A stretch of DNA of 64,000 bases from Cercis canadensis. Lineage: Eukaryota; Streptophyta; Magnoliopsida; Fabales; Fabaceae. Made by a program: the position numbers and the translations under genes. Numbering within the stretch: the first letter of the stretch is position 1; each line of letters begins with the position of its first letter. Location: assembly GCA_003255065.1 (NCBI GenBank), contig QAOA01002887.1, positions 364,678-428,677 on the forward strand. The letters are read 5' to 3'. The notes below the pieces were generated by a model. That model did no database searches and was not told the origin of the DNA. It saw only the letters and a list, made by a program, of their open reading frames with translations. Below, piece by piece: positions 1 through 12,504 of this stretch.

Positions 1-1089
1 GGGATAAGCCAAAACAGGGTCCCGGGAAGATATAGTGACTTACCAAGAAACATTTCCGTCCCAGATACAGTGAACCATCAGTGAAATATCTGACTCAAAT
101 ATCGGGATGAACAGAAAAAGGGTCTCGCGGTAGATTTTGTGACTGACAAGGAAACAGTTCCGTCCCAGATGCGGTAAACCAAAAGAAAAATATATGACTC
201 AAATAGAAGAACTAACCGAAACAGGGTCTTGAGGGCAGATATAGTGACTCACCAGGAAAAAGTCCTGTCCTTGATACAGTGAACCATAAGAAAAATATCT
301 GAGTCAGAAACAGGGTTGAACTGAAACAGGGTCCCGGGGAAGATATAGTGACTCACCAGGAAACAGTCTCGTCCCAAATACAGTGAACCATAAGAAAAAT
401 ATCCGAGTCAGAAAAAGGGAGGATATCGAAATAGGGTCCCGAGGCAGATATAGTGACTCCCCAGGAAACAGTCCAGTCCCAGATACACTGACCCATAAGA
501 AAAATATCTAAGTCAGAAACTGGGATAAGCCGAAACAAGGTGCCGGGAAGATATAGTGATATACCATAAAACATTCCCGTCCCAGATACAGTAAACCATC
601 AGAAAAATATCTGAATCAGATATTGGGATGAAGAGAAAAAGGGTCTCGGGGCAGATTTAGTGACTGACAAGGAAACAGTTCCGCCCCAGATGCAGTAAAC
701 CATAAGAAAAATATCCGACTCAGATGCAAGGATTAACCGACACAGGGTACTGGGGGCAGATATAGTGACTCACCGGGAAAAAGTCCCGTCCTAGATACAG
801 TGAACCATAAGAAATATATCTGAATCAGAAACAGGGTTGAACCGAAACAAGGTCCCGGGGTAGATATAGTGACTCACTAGGAAACAGTCTCGTCCCAAAT
901 AAAGTGAACCATTAGAAAAATATTCGAGTCAGAAACAGGGAGGAACCGAAATAGGGTCCCGACGCAGATATAGTGAAACCCCAGGAAAAAGTCCAGTCCC
1001 ATATACAGTGAACCATAAGCAAAATATCTAAGTCAGAAATAGGGATAAGCCGAAACAGGGTCCCTGGAAGATATAGTGACTTACCATGT

Positions 1090-4000
1090 AACATTCCCGT
1101 CCCAGATATAGTGAACCTTTAGAAAAATATTTGACTCAGATATCGGGATGAACAGAAAAAGGTTCTCAGGGCAGATTTAGTGACTGACAAGGAAACAGTT
1201 CCGTCCCAGATGCAGTAAACCATAAGAAAAATATCCGACTCAGATACAAGGATTAACCGAAACAGGGTATTGGGGGCAGATATAGTGACTCACCAGGAAA
1301 AAGTCCCGTCCTAGATACAGTGAAACATAAGAAAAATATCTGAATCAGAAACAGGGTTGAACCTAAACAGGGTCCCGGGGTAGATATAGTGACTCACCAG
1401 CAAACAGTCCCGTCCAAAATACAGTGAACCATAAGAAAAATATCCGACTCAGAAACAGGAAGGCACCGAAATAGGGTCCCGAGGTAGATATAGTGACTCC
1501 CCAGGAAACAGTCCAGCCCCAGATACAGTGAACCATAAGAAAAATATCTGAGTCAGAAATAGGGTTAAACCGAAACAGGTTCCCGGGCTAGATATAGTGA
1601 CTCACCAGGAAACATTCCCGTCCCGAATACAGTGAACCATAAGAAAAATATCCGACTCAGAAACAGGGACGAACCGAAATAGGGTCCCGACGCAGATATA
1701 GTGACTCCCCAGGAAACAGTCCAGTCCCAGATATAGTGAACCATAAGCAAAATATCTAAGTCAGAAACAGGGATAAGCCGAAACAGGGTCCCGGGAAAAT
1801 ATAATGACTTACCATGAAACATTCCCGTCCCAGATACAGTGAATCTTCAGAAAAATATCTGACTCAGATATCGGTATGAACAGAAAAAGGGTCTCAGGGC
1901 AGATTTAGTGACTGACAAGGAAACAGTTCTGTCCCAGATGCCGTAAACCAAAATAAAAATATCCGACTCAGACACAATAATTAACCAAAACAGGGTACTG
2001 GGGGCAGATATAGTGACTCACCAGGAAAAATTCTCGTCCTAGATACAGTGAACCATAAGAAAAATATCTGAGTCAGAAATAGGGTTAAACCGAAACAGGG
2101 TCTCGGGCTAGATATAGTGACTCACCAGGAAACATTCCCGTCCCGAATACAGTGAACCATAAGAAAAATATCCGACTCAGAAACAGGGAGGAACCGAAAT
2201 AGGGTCCCGACGCAGATATAGTGACTCCCCAGGAAACAGTCCAGTCCCAGATATAGTGAACCATAAGCAAAATATCTAAGTCAGAAACAGGGATAAGCCG
2301 AAACAGGGTCCCGGGAAAATATAATGACTTACCATGAAACATTCCCGTCCCAGATACAGTGAACCTTCAGAAAAATTTCTGACTCAGATATTGGTATGAA
2401 CAGAAAAAGGGTCTCAGGGCAGATTTAGTGACTGACAAGGAAACAGTTCTGTCCCAGATGCCGTAAACCAAAATAAAAATATCCGACTCAGACACAATAA
2501 TTAACCAAAACAGGGTACTGGGGGCAGATATAGTGACTCACCAGGAAAAATTCTCGTCCTAGATACAGTGAAGCATAAGAAAAATATCTGAGCCAGAAAA
2601 AGGGTTGAACCGAAACAAGGTCCCGGGGTAGATATAGTGACTCACCAGGAAACAGTCCCGTCCAAAATACAGTCAACCCTCAGAAAAAATATCCGACTCA
2701 GATACAAGGATGAACCGAAACAGGGTCCCGGGGCATATATAGTGACTCAACAGGAAACAGTCCCATCCAAGATACAGTGATCCATATGAAAAATATCTGA
2801 CTCAGATATACGGATAAACCGAAACAGGGTCCCGGGGCAGATTTAGTGACTCAGAAGGAAACACTCCCGTCCTAGATACAGTGAACCATAAGAAAAATAT
2901 CCGATTTAGATAGAAGGATGAACCAAAACAGGGTCCCGGGGAAGATATAGTGACTCACCAGGAAACAGTCTCGTCCTAGATACAGTGAACCATAAGAAAA
3001 ATATCCTAGTCAGAAACAGAGAGGAACCGAAATAGCGTCCTGAGGCAGATATAGTGACTCCCCAGGAAACAGTCCAGTCCCAGATACAGTAAACCATAAG
3101 CAAAATATGCGAGTCAGAAACAGGGATAAACTGCAACAGGGTCCCGGGGCAGATACATTGACTTACCATGAAACATTCCCGTCCCAGATACAGTTAAACA
3201 TAAGAAAAATATCTGACTCAGATACAGGGATGAACTGAAACAGGGTCTCGGGGCAAATTTAGTGACTGACAAGGAAACAGTTCCGTCCCAGATACAGTAA
3301 ACCATAAGTAAAATATCCGACACAGATACAAGGATGAAACGAAACAGGGTCCCTGGGCAAATATTTTGACTCACAAGGAAACATTCCCATTCCAGGTACA
3401 GTGAACCATAAGAAAAATATATGGCTCAGATATAGGGATGAACCGAAATAGGGTCCAGCGACAGATTTAGTGAATTACAAGGAAACAGTCCAATCCCAGA
3501 TACAGTAAACCATAAGGAAAATATCGGACTCAGATACAAGGATGAACCGAAACAGGGTCCTGTGGCAGATATAGTGACTCACCAGGAAACAGTCCTGTCA
3601 CAGATAAAGTGAACCGTAAGAAAAATATCCGAGTCAGAAAAAGGGAGGAACCGAAATAGGGTCCCAAGGAAGATATGGTGACTCCCCAGGAAACAGTCCA
3701 ATCCCAGTTACAGTGAACCATAACCAAAGTATCTAAGTCAGAAAAAAGGATAAGCCAAAACAGGGTCCCGGGAAGATATAGTGACTTACCAAGAAACATT
3801 CCCGTCCCAGATACAGTGAACCATCAGAAAAATATCTGACTCAGATATTGGGATGAACAGAAAAAGGGTCTCGGGGCAGATTTTGTGACGGACAAGGAAA
3901 CAGTTCTGTCCCAGATGCGGTAAACCATAAGAAAAATATATGACTCAGATACAAGGACTAACCAAAACAGGGTCTTGAGGGTAGATATAGTGTCTCACCA

Positions 4001-4645
4001 GGAAAAAGTCCTGTCCTAGATACAGTGAACCATAAGAAAAATATTCGAGTCAGAAACAGGGAGGATATCGAAATAGGGTCCCGATGCAGATATAGTCTCT
4101 CCCCAAGAAACAGTCCAGTCCCAGATACAATGAACCATAAGCAAAATACCTAAGTCAGAAACAGGGATAAGCCGAAACAGGGTCCCGGGAAGATATAGTG
4201 ATATACCATAAAACATTCCCGTTCCATATATAGTGAACCATCAGAAAAATATCTGACTCAGATATAGGGATGAACAGAAAAAGGGTCTCGGGGCAGATTT
4301 AGTGACTGACAAGGAAACAGTTCCGTCCCAGATGCAGTAAACCATATGAAAAATATCCGACTCAGATACAAGGATTAACCGAAACAGGGTACTGGGGGCA
4401 GATATAGTGACTCACCAGGAAAAAGTCCCGTCCTAGATACAGTGAACCATATGAAAAGTATCTGAGTCAGAAACAGGGTTGAATCAAAACAGGGTCCCGG
4501 GGTAGATATAGTGACTCACCAGGAAGCAGTCCCGTCCCCAAATAAAGTGAACCATTAGAAAAATATTCGAGTCAGAAACAGGGAGGAACCGAAATAGGGT
4601 CCCGACGCAGAAATAGTGACTCCGCAGGAAACAGTCCAGTCCCAT
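1090..4645. repeat. Segmental duplication X, copy 1
   Basis: About 3.5 kb of satellite that matches about 12,505-16,085 at a nearly constant offset of 11,415-11,416 bp. Matching landmarks include tacaaggattaaccg followed by ggtattggggg (1,245 and 12,661), gggttaaaccg (near 2,085 and 13,501) and the unusual ccgcaggaaacag (near 4,625 and 16,037). Part of the interior, at the first 520-bp block at 1,521, differs between the copies. Ends are approximate. Confidence 0.75.
1521..2560. repeat. Tandem duplication of a 520-bp five-monomer unit
   Basis: Two adjacent near-identical 520-bp blocks, 1,521-2,040 and 2,041-2,560, each starting at agatacagtgaa and ending at ttctcgtcct. Private variants are shared by both copies: gggttaaaccg, gggctagatatag, ggaaaatataatgac and gacacaataatt. 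A single related copy lies near 13,457-13,976, so the doubling is probably local to this position. Confidence 0.85.
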
Positions 4646-7391
4646 ATACAGTGAACCATAAGCAAAATATCTAAGTCAGAAACAGAGATAAGCCGAAACA
4701 GGGTTCTGGGAAGATATAGTGACTTACCATGAAACATTCCCGTCCCAGATACAGTGAACCTCCAGAAAAATATTTGACTCAGATATCGGGATGAACAGAA
4801 AAAGGGTCTCAGGGCAGATTTAGTAACTGACAAGGAAACAGTTCTGTCCCAGATGCAGTAAACCATAAGAAAAATATCCGACTCAGATAAAAGGAATAAC
4901 CGAAACAGGGTACTGGGTGCAGATATAGTGACTCACTAGGAAAAAGTCTCGTCCTAGATACAGTGAACCATAAGAAAAATATGTGTGTCAGAAACAGGGT
5001 TGAACCGAAACAGGGTCCCGGGGTAGATATAGTGACTCACCAGGAAACAGTCCCGTCCCAGATACAGTAAACCCTAAGAAAAATATCCGACTCAGAAACA
5101 GGGAGGAACCGAAATATGGTCCCCAGGCAGATATAGTTACTCCCTAGGCAACAGTCCAGTCCCAGATACAGTGAACCATTAGAAAAATATCTGTGTCAGA
5201 AACAGAGTTGAACTGAAACAGGGTCCCGGGGTAGATATAGTGACTCACCAGGAAACAGTCCTGTGCTAAATAAAGTGAAACATAAGAAAAATATCCTAGT
5301 CATAAACAGGGAGGAACAGAAATAGGGTCCCGAGGCAGATATAGTGACTCCCCAGGAAACAGTCCAGTCCCAGATACACAGAACCATAAGCAAAATATCT
5401 AAGTCAGAAACAGGGATAAGCCGAAACAGGGTCCCGGGAAGATATAGTGATTTACCATGAAACATTCCCGTCCCAGATACAGTGAACCATCAGAAAAATA
5501 TCTGACTCAGATATCGGGATGAACAGAAAAAGGGTCTCGGGGTAGATTTAGTGACTGACAAGGAAACAGTTAAGTCCCAGATGCAGTAAACCATAAGAAA
5601 AACATCCGACTTAGATACAAGGATTAACCGAAACAGGGTACTGGGGGTAGATATAGTGACTCACCTGGAAAAAGTCCCGTCCTAGATACAGTGAACCATA
5701 AGAAAAATATCTGAGTCAGAAAAAGGGTTGAACCGAAACAAGGTCCCGATGTAGATATAGTGACTCACCAGGAAACAGTCCCGTCCTAAATACAGTGAAC
5801 CATAAGAAAAATATCCGATTCAGAAACAGGGAGGAAGCAAAATAGGGTCCCGAGGCAGATATAGTGACTCCCCAGGAAACAGTCCAGTCCCAGATACAGT
5901 GAACCATAAGACAAATATCTAAGTCAGAAACAGGGTCCCGGGAAGATATAGTGACTTACCATCAAACACTCCCGTCCCAGATACAGTGAACCATCAAAAA
6001 AATATCTGACTCAGATATCGGGATGAACACAAAATGGGTCTCGAGGCAGATTTAGTGACTGACAAGGAAACAGTTCCGTCCCAGATGCAGTAAACCATAA
6101 TAAAACTATCCGACTCAGATACAAGGATTAACTGAAACAGGGTACTGGGAGCAGATTTAGTGACTCACCACGAAAAAGTCCCGTCCTAGATACAGTGAAA
6201 ATAAGAAAAATATCTGAATCAAAAATAGGGTTGAACCGAAACAGGGTCCCGGTGTAGATATAGTGACTCACCAGGAAACAGTCCCATCCCAAATACAGTG
6301 AACCATAAGAGAAATATCCGACTCAGAAACAGGAAGGTACCGAAATAGGGTCCCGAGGCAGATATAGTGACTCCCCAGGAAACAGTCCAGTCCCAGATAC
6401 AGTGAACTATAAGAAAAATATCTGAGTCAGAAACAGGGTTGAACCGAAACAGGGTCCCAAGGTAGATATAATGACTCACCAGGAAACAGTCCCGTCCCAA
6501 ATATAGTGAACCATAAGAAAAATATCCGAGTGATAAACAGGGAGGAACCGAAATAGGGTCTCGACGCAAATATAGTGACTCCCCAGGAAACAGTCCAGTC
6601 CCAGATATAGTGAACCATAAGCAAAATATCTAAGTCAGAAACAGGGATAAGCCGAAACAGGGTCCCGGGAAAATATAGTGACTTACCATGAAACATTCCC
6701 GTCCCAGATACAGTGAACCTTCAGAAAATATCTGACTCAGATATCGGTATGAACAGAAAAAGGGTCTCAGGGTAGAATTAGTGACTGACAAGGAAACTGT
6801 TCTGTCCCAGATGTAGTAAACCATAAGAAAAATATCCGACTCAGACACAAGAATTAACCGAAACAGGGTACTGGGCGCAGATATAGTGACTCACCAGGAG
6901 AAAGTCTCGTCCTAGATACAGTGAAGCATAAGAAAAATATCTGAGTCAGAAACAGGGTTGAATCGAAACAAGGTCCCGATGTAGATATAGTGACTCACCA
7001 GGAAACAGTCCCCTCCCAAATACAATGAACCATCAGAAAAATATCCAACTCAGATACAACGATGAACCGAAACAGGGTCCCGGGGCATATATAGTGACTC
7101 AACAGGAAACGGACCCGTCCAAGATACAGTGATCCATAAGAAAAATATCTGACTCAGATATACGAATAAACCGAAACAGGGTCCCGGGGAAGATTTAGTG
7201 ACTCAGAAGGAAACAACCTCGTCCTAGATACAGTGAACCATAAGAAAAATATCCGATTTAGATAGAAGGATGAACCGAAACAGGTCCCGAGGAAGATATA
7301 GTGACTCACCAGGAAACAGTCCCGTCCTAGATACAGTGAACCATAAGAAAAATATCCTAGTCAGAAACAGAGAGGAACCGAAATAGCGTCC

Positions 7392-8819
7392 TGATGAGCT
7401 GCCGAGGCTCCTCAAATTACTTAAAGTTTTAGGTCGGTTACCTAGCTATTTGCAGCATAGGACAGCCCTAAGTCGAACCTAAGGATTGTTCTATTTAGTG
7501 AATCATATTAAGAAGCATGTAAACAGGGGGGTTGTGTTTGTTTTAAGTGCTTGACAGAAATTAATTGAAAGTGGTAACCTAAAGGAAAACAACCAATCCA
7601 AGCCTTAACTGATTCTGATTTTGATTCATCCTTGATTTCTAATGATCCATTCAATTATTAATCATGTTCTTGGCCTTTAAAACATATCAAGACGCCTCTC
7701 AATGTTCTATGGATGTCCACTGGTTAAGCAACCAGAATTCGGATTCAACTAAGACTAAATGAATTAAGCAAACATTCAAGTCTAGTTTTACCTAAGTCCA
7801 TGATCCAGCCAAGGTGATTAATCCATCCAAAAGCTCAGAAACATTAATCAACCATACAATCCTCTTTTATCACATGCAATTAAGCAATCACACATGAAGA
7901 TCCAAATTCGAATTAAGCAATTCAAACAGAATATTTCAAAGGATTGAAAGAACTTTGATTAACAACTAAAATGAAGAACAACAACTCATAATCTCAAAAC
8001 CAATAATCAGAATAGCAAAACCTGGATTGATATGTTGGATTAGCCCTCCATGAACAAGAGGAGCTGAAGTTCTTACAAAATATCTAAAAGAAAACTTAAG
8101 AACTAAGGAAAGCTCAAAAATCTGTCTAAAATATCTAATGAGGTGGTTATGAATTTCGGCTGCCTCCTTCTTCTGATATAGACCTCCAATTTTACATGCA
8201 CACCTAAATTGCCCTTAGGGCACACTTGTTCCCATGGGCCTTAGCTTCAATTGGGCTTTGGTTTGGGCCCATTTGGACTTGTCATGAGGAAGTTAGGCCC
8301 ATTTAAGTGGCAGAAGGTGTCTGGAACCGTCAGCTAACTTGCACAGCAAATAAGACCATCTTCCACATAAAATATGGTGAACCTGTCTTCATATCAATTG
8401 AAGCTCTGTCTGTTAGCTTTCCAATGGTACCAGTTTCAGGTCCATATGACATATAAAACTCAAGTTATAACCCAAATACTGCATGTAGGTCAGGATCCTG
8501 CGACAGCATGTCTTCTCTGGCTTCCAGGCTGCATATGACCTTCTGAACGTCCGAATTAGCTTTGGAGCCCTGAAAGAAAGTTGTAGACAATTCTCTCAGC
8601 TTTCCAACAAGGTATGACTCGGAATTTTTGGACATCAGAACTCAAGATATGCCTGAAACACAGAGACAGCATATAACGCCCAGTATTGCTGGAAATTGCA
8701 ATTAAGCATAAATAGATCCTAAGTCATGAAATGAGGTCTAAGTCTATGCAATTCAGCCCAAAAGAGGTGTAAAAGACTAAGTATGAGGAATAACTATTGT
8801 ATAAAAAGTGTGTTCATCA
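7392..8819 (-). mobile_element. Solo LTR 1 of an Athila-like Ty3/gypsy family (1,428 bp)
   Basis: The satellite is interrupted by a 1,428-bp non-satellite block that begins TGATGAGCTGCC and ends GTTCATCA, so it has TG...CA ends inside a short TGATGA/TCATCA inverted repeat. It is flanked by an exact 5-bp duplication, cgtcc, at 7,387-7,391 and 8,820-8,824. A second copy with a different duplication lies at 33,949-35,375. No PBS, polypurine tract or pol sequence is attached, so this is a solo LTR, which normally forms by recombination between the two LTRs of a full element. The minus orientation is inferred: read on that strand it opens TGATGAACACAC and soon has ATACTTAGTCTTTTA, like the 3' LTR at 57,272-58,616, whose strand is fixed by its polypurine tract. 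No protein-coding frame is credible inside it. Confidence 0.9.
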
Positions 8820-8879
8820 CGTCCCGAGGCAGATATAGAGACCCCCCAGGAAACAGTCCAGTCCCAGATACAGTGAACC

Positions 8880-11800
8880 ATAAGCAAAATATGCGAGTCA
8901 GAAATAGGGATAAACCGCAACAGGGTCCCGGGGCAGATACAGTGACTTACCATGAAACATTCCCGTCCCAGACACAGTTAGACATAAGAAAAATATCTGA
9001 CTCAGATATAGGGATGAACAGAAACAGGGTCTCGGGGCAGATTTAGTGACTGACAAGGAAACAGTTCCGTCTCAGATACAGTAGACCATAAGTAAAATAT
9101 CCGACTCAGATACAAGGATGAAACGAAACAGGTTCCCGGGGCATATATTGTGACTCACAAGGAAACATTCCCATTCCAGATACAGTGAACCATAAGAAAA
9201 ATATATGGCTCAGATATAAGGATGAACCGAAACAGGGTGCCGCGGCAGATTTAGTGAATTACAAAGAAACAGTCCGGTCCCATATACAGTACACCATAAG
9301 GAAAATATCAGACTCAGATACAAGGATGAACCGAAACAGGGTCCTGTGGCAGATATAGTGACTCACCAGGAAACAGTCCCGTCCTAGATAAAGTGAACCA
9401 TAAGAAAAATATCCGAGTCAGAAATAGGGAGGAACCGAAATAGGGTCCCGAGGAAGATATAGTGACTCCCTAAGAAACAGTCCAGTCCCAGATACAGTGA
9501 ACCATAAGAAAAATATCTAAGTCAGAAACAGGGATAAGCCGAAACAGTGTCCCGGGAAGATATAGTGACTTACCAAGAAACATTCTCGTCCCAGATACAT
9601 TGAACTATCAGAAAAATATCTAACTCAGATATAAGGATGAACAGAAAAAGGGTCTTGGGGCAGATTTTGTGACTGACAAGGAAACAGTTCCGTCGCAGAT
9701 GTAGTAAACTATAAGAAAAATAACCAACTCAGATACAAGGACTAACCGAAACAGGGTACTGGGCGCAGATATAGTGACTCACTAGCAAAAAGTCCCGTCC
9801 TAGATACAGTGAACCAAAAGAAAAATATCCGAGTCAGAAATAGGGAGGAACCGAAATAGGGTCCCGAGGCAGATATAGTGACTCCCCAGGAAACAGTCCA
9901 GTCCCAGAGACACTGAACCATAAGTAAAATATATAAGTTAGAAAAATATTTGACTCAGATATCGGGATTAACCGAAACAGGGTACCGAGGTAGATATAGT
10001 GACTCACTAGGAAACAGTCCCGTCCCAAATACAGTGAACCATAAGAAAAATATCCGAGTCAGATACAACGATGAACCGAAACAGGGTCCCGGGGCATATA
10101 TAGTGACTCAACAGGAAACAGACCCGTCCAAGATACAGTTATCCATATGAAAAATGTCTGACTCAGATATACGATAAACCGAAAGAGGGTCTCGGGGCAG
10201 ATTTAGTGACTCAGAAGGAAACAGTCCCGTCATAGATACAGTTAACCATAACAAAAATATCCGATTTAGATAGAAGGATGAACCGAAACAGGGTCCCGGG
10301 GATGATATAGTGACTCACCAGGAAACAGTCTCGTCCTAGATACAGTGAACCATAAGAAAAATATCCTAGTCAGAAACAGAGAGGAACCGAAATAGCGTCC
10401 CGAGCCAGATATAGTGACTCCCCTGGAAACAGTCCAGTCCCAGATACATTGAACCATAAGCAAAATATGCGAGTCAGAAAGAAGGATAAACCGCAACAGG
10501 GTCCCGGGGAAGATATAGTGACTTACCATGAAACATTCCCGTCCCAGATACAGTTAAACATAAGAAAAATATCTGACTCAGATATAGGGCTGAACAGAAA
10601 CAGGGTCTCGGGGCAGATATTGTGACTGATATAGAAACAGTTCCGTCCCAGATGCAGTAAACCATAAGAAAAATATCCGACTCAGATACAAGGACTAACA
10701 GAAAAAGCGTACTGGGGACAGATATAGTGACTCAGCAAGAAAAAGTCCCGTCCTCGATACAGGGAACCATAAGAAAAATATTTGAGTCAGAAACAGGGTT
10801 GAACTGAAATAGTGTGCCGGGGAAGATATAGTGACTCACCAGGAAACAGTCCCGTTCCAAATACAATGAACCATAAGAAAAATATCCTAGTCAGAAACAG
10901 AGAGGAACTGAAATAGGGTCCCGTGGCAGATATAGTGACTCCCCAAGAAACAGTCCAATCCCAGTTACACTGAACCATAAGCAAAATATCTAAGTCAGAA
11001 ACAGGGATAAGCCGAAACAGGGTCCCGAGAAGATATAGTGACTTACCATGAATCATTCCCGTCACAGATACAGTGAACTATTAGAAAAATATCTGCCTCA
11101 GATATCGGGATGAAAAAAAAAAAGGCCTCGGGGCAGATTTAGTGATTGACAAGGAAACAGTTCCGTCCCAGATGCAATAAACCATAAGAAAAATATCCGA
11201 CTCAGATGCAAGGATCAAACGAAACAGGGTACTGGGGGCAGATATAGTGACTCACTAGGAAAAAGTCCCGTCCTAGATATAGTGAATCATAAGAAAAATA
11301 TCTGAGTCAGAAACAGGGTTGCACCGAAACAGGGTCCCAGGGTAGATATAGTGACTCAACAGGAAACAGTCCCGTCCCAAATAAAGTGAACCATAAGAAA
11401 AATATCCAAGGCAGAAACAAGGAAGAACAGAAATAGGGTCCCGAGGCATATATAGTGACTCCCCAGGAAACAGTCCAGTCCCAGATACAGTGAACCATAA
11501 GCAAAATATCTAAGTCAGAAACAGGGATAAGCCGAAACAGGGTCCCGGGAAGATATAGTGACTTACCATGAAACCTACCCATCCTAGATACAGTGAACCA
11601 TCAGAAGAATATTTGACTCAGATAACGGGATTAACCGAAACAGGGTCCCGGGGTATATATAGTGACTCACCAGGAAACAGTCACATCCCAAATACAGTGA
11701 ACCATAAGAAAAATATCCGACTCAGAGACAACAATGAACCGAAACAGGGTCCCGGGGCATATATAGTGACTCAGCAGGAAACTGTCCCGTCCCCAATACA

Positions 11801-12180
11801 GTGAACCAAAGAAAAATATCCTAGTCAGAAACAGAGAGGAACCAAAATAGGGTCCCGATGGAGATATAGTGACTCCCCAGGAAACAGTCCAGTCCCAGAT
11901 ACACTGAACCATAAGCAAAATATCTAAGTCAGAAACAGGGATAAGCCAAAACAGGGTCCCGGGAAGATATAGTGACTTACCATGAAACATTCCCGTCCCA
12001 GATACAGTGAACCTTCAAAAAAATATCTGACTCAGATATCCGGATGAACACAAAAAGGTTCTCGGGGCAGATTTAGTGACTAACAAGGAAACAGTTCCGT
12101 CCCAGATGCAATAAAGCATAGGAAAAATATCCGACTCAGATACAAGGATTAACCGAAACAGGGTACTGGGTGCAGATATA
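8880..12180. repeat. Segmental duplication Y, copy 1
   Basis: About 3.3 kb that recurs at about 16,076-19,160. The offset is 7,192 bp near the left end and 6,985 bp from about 9,834 onward; the 207-bp change equals about two monomers lost from the right copy between roughly 9,480 and 9,700. Shared private features include gactgatatagaaacag (near 10,625 and 17,609), gtgtgccggggaag and an 11-A run before ggcctcgggg (near 11,113 and 18,098). Ends are approximate. Confidence 0.8.
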
Positions 12181-12504
12181 GTGACTCACTAGGAAAAAGT
12201 CCCGTCATAGATACAGTGAACCATAAGAAAAATATCTGAGTCAGAAACAGGGTTGAACCGAAACAGGGTCCCGGGGTAGATATAGTGACTCACCAGGAAA
12301 TAGTCCCGTCCCAAATAAAGTGAACCATAAGAAAAATATCCGTGTCAGAAACAGGGAGGAACCGAAATAGGGTCCCGAGGCAGATATAGTGACTCCCCAG
12401 GAAACAATCCAGTCCCAGATACACTGAAGCATAAGCAAAATACCTAAGTCAAAAACAGGGATAATCCGAAACAGGGTCCCGGGAAGATATAGTGACTTCC
12501 CATG

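Larger units (their letters stand above)
1..7391. repeat. 104-bp tandem satellite array, segment 1 (five-monomer type)
   Basis: Head-to-tail monomers of about 104 bp; the first runs from 1 to 103 and the next starts at 104. Most monomers can be sorted into five subtypes by their first bases: A gggataagccg, B gggatgaacag, C aggattaacc, D gggttgaacc, E gggaggaacc. They recur in the order A-B-C-D-E, for example A at 4,164, B at 4,266, C near 4,371, E near 4,580 and the next A at 4,685, a period of about 521 bp. Conserved cores are gatatagtgactca, cagatacagtgaaccataag and aaaaatatc. Stretches near 2,700-3,600 and 7,000-7,391 carry monomer types that resemble the long-HOR blocks further right. The array runs off the left edge. 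It contains no gene; the open frames on the minus strand are translations of the repeat. Confidence 0.96.

Noticed and set aside
8783..9046. Plus-strand frames in the array (also 11,568-11,804, 18,553-18,789, 30,384-30,620, 38,610-38,867, 55,946-56,143 and 57,114-57,299)
   Set aside because: Same repeat read on the other strand; recurrence follows the segmental duplications. The first starts in the solo LTR and the last ends in the retrotransposon LTR.
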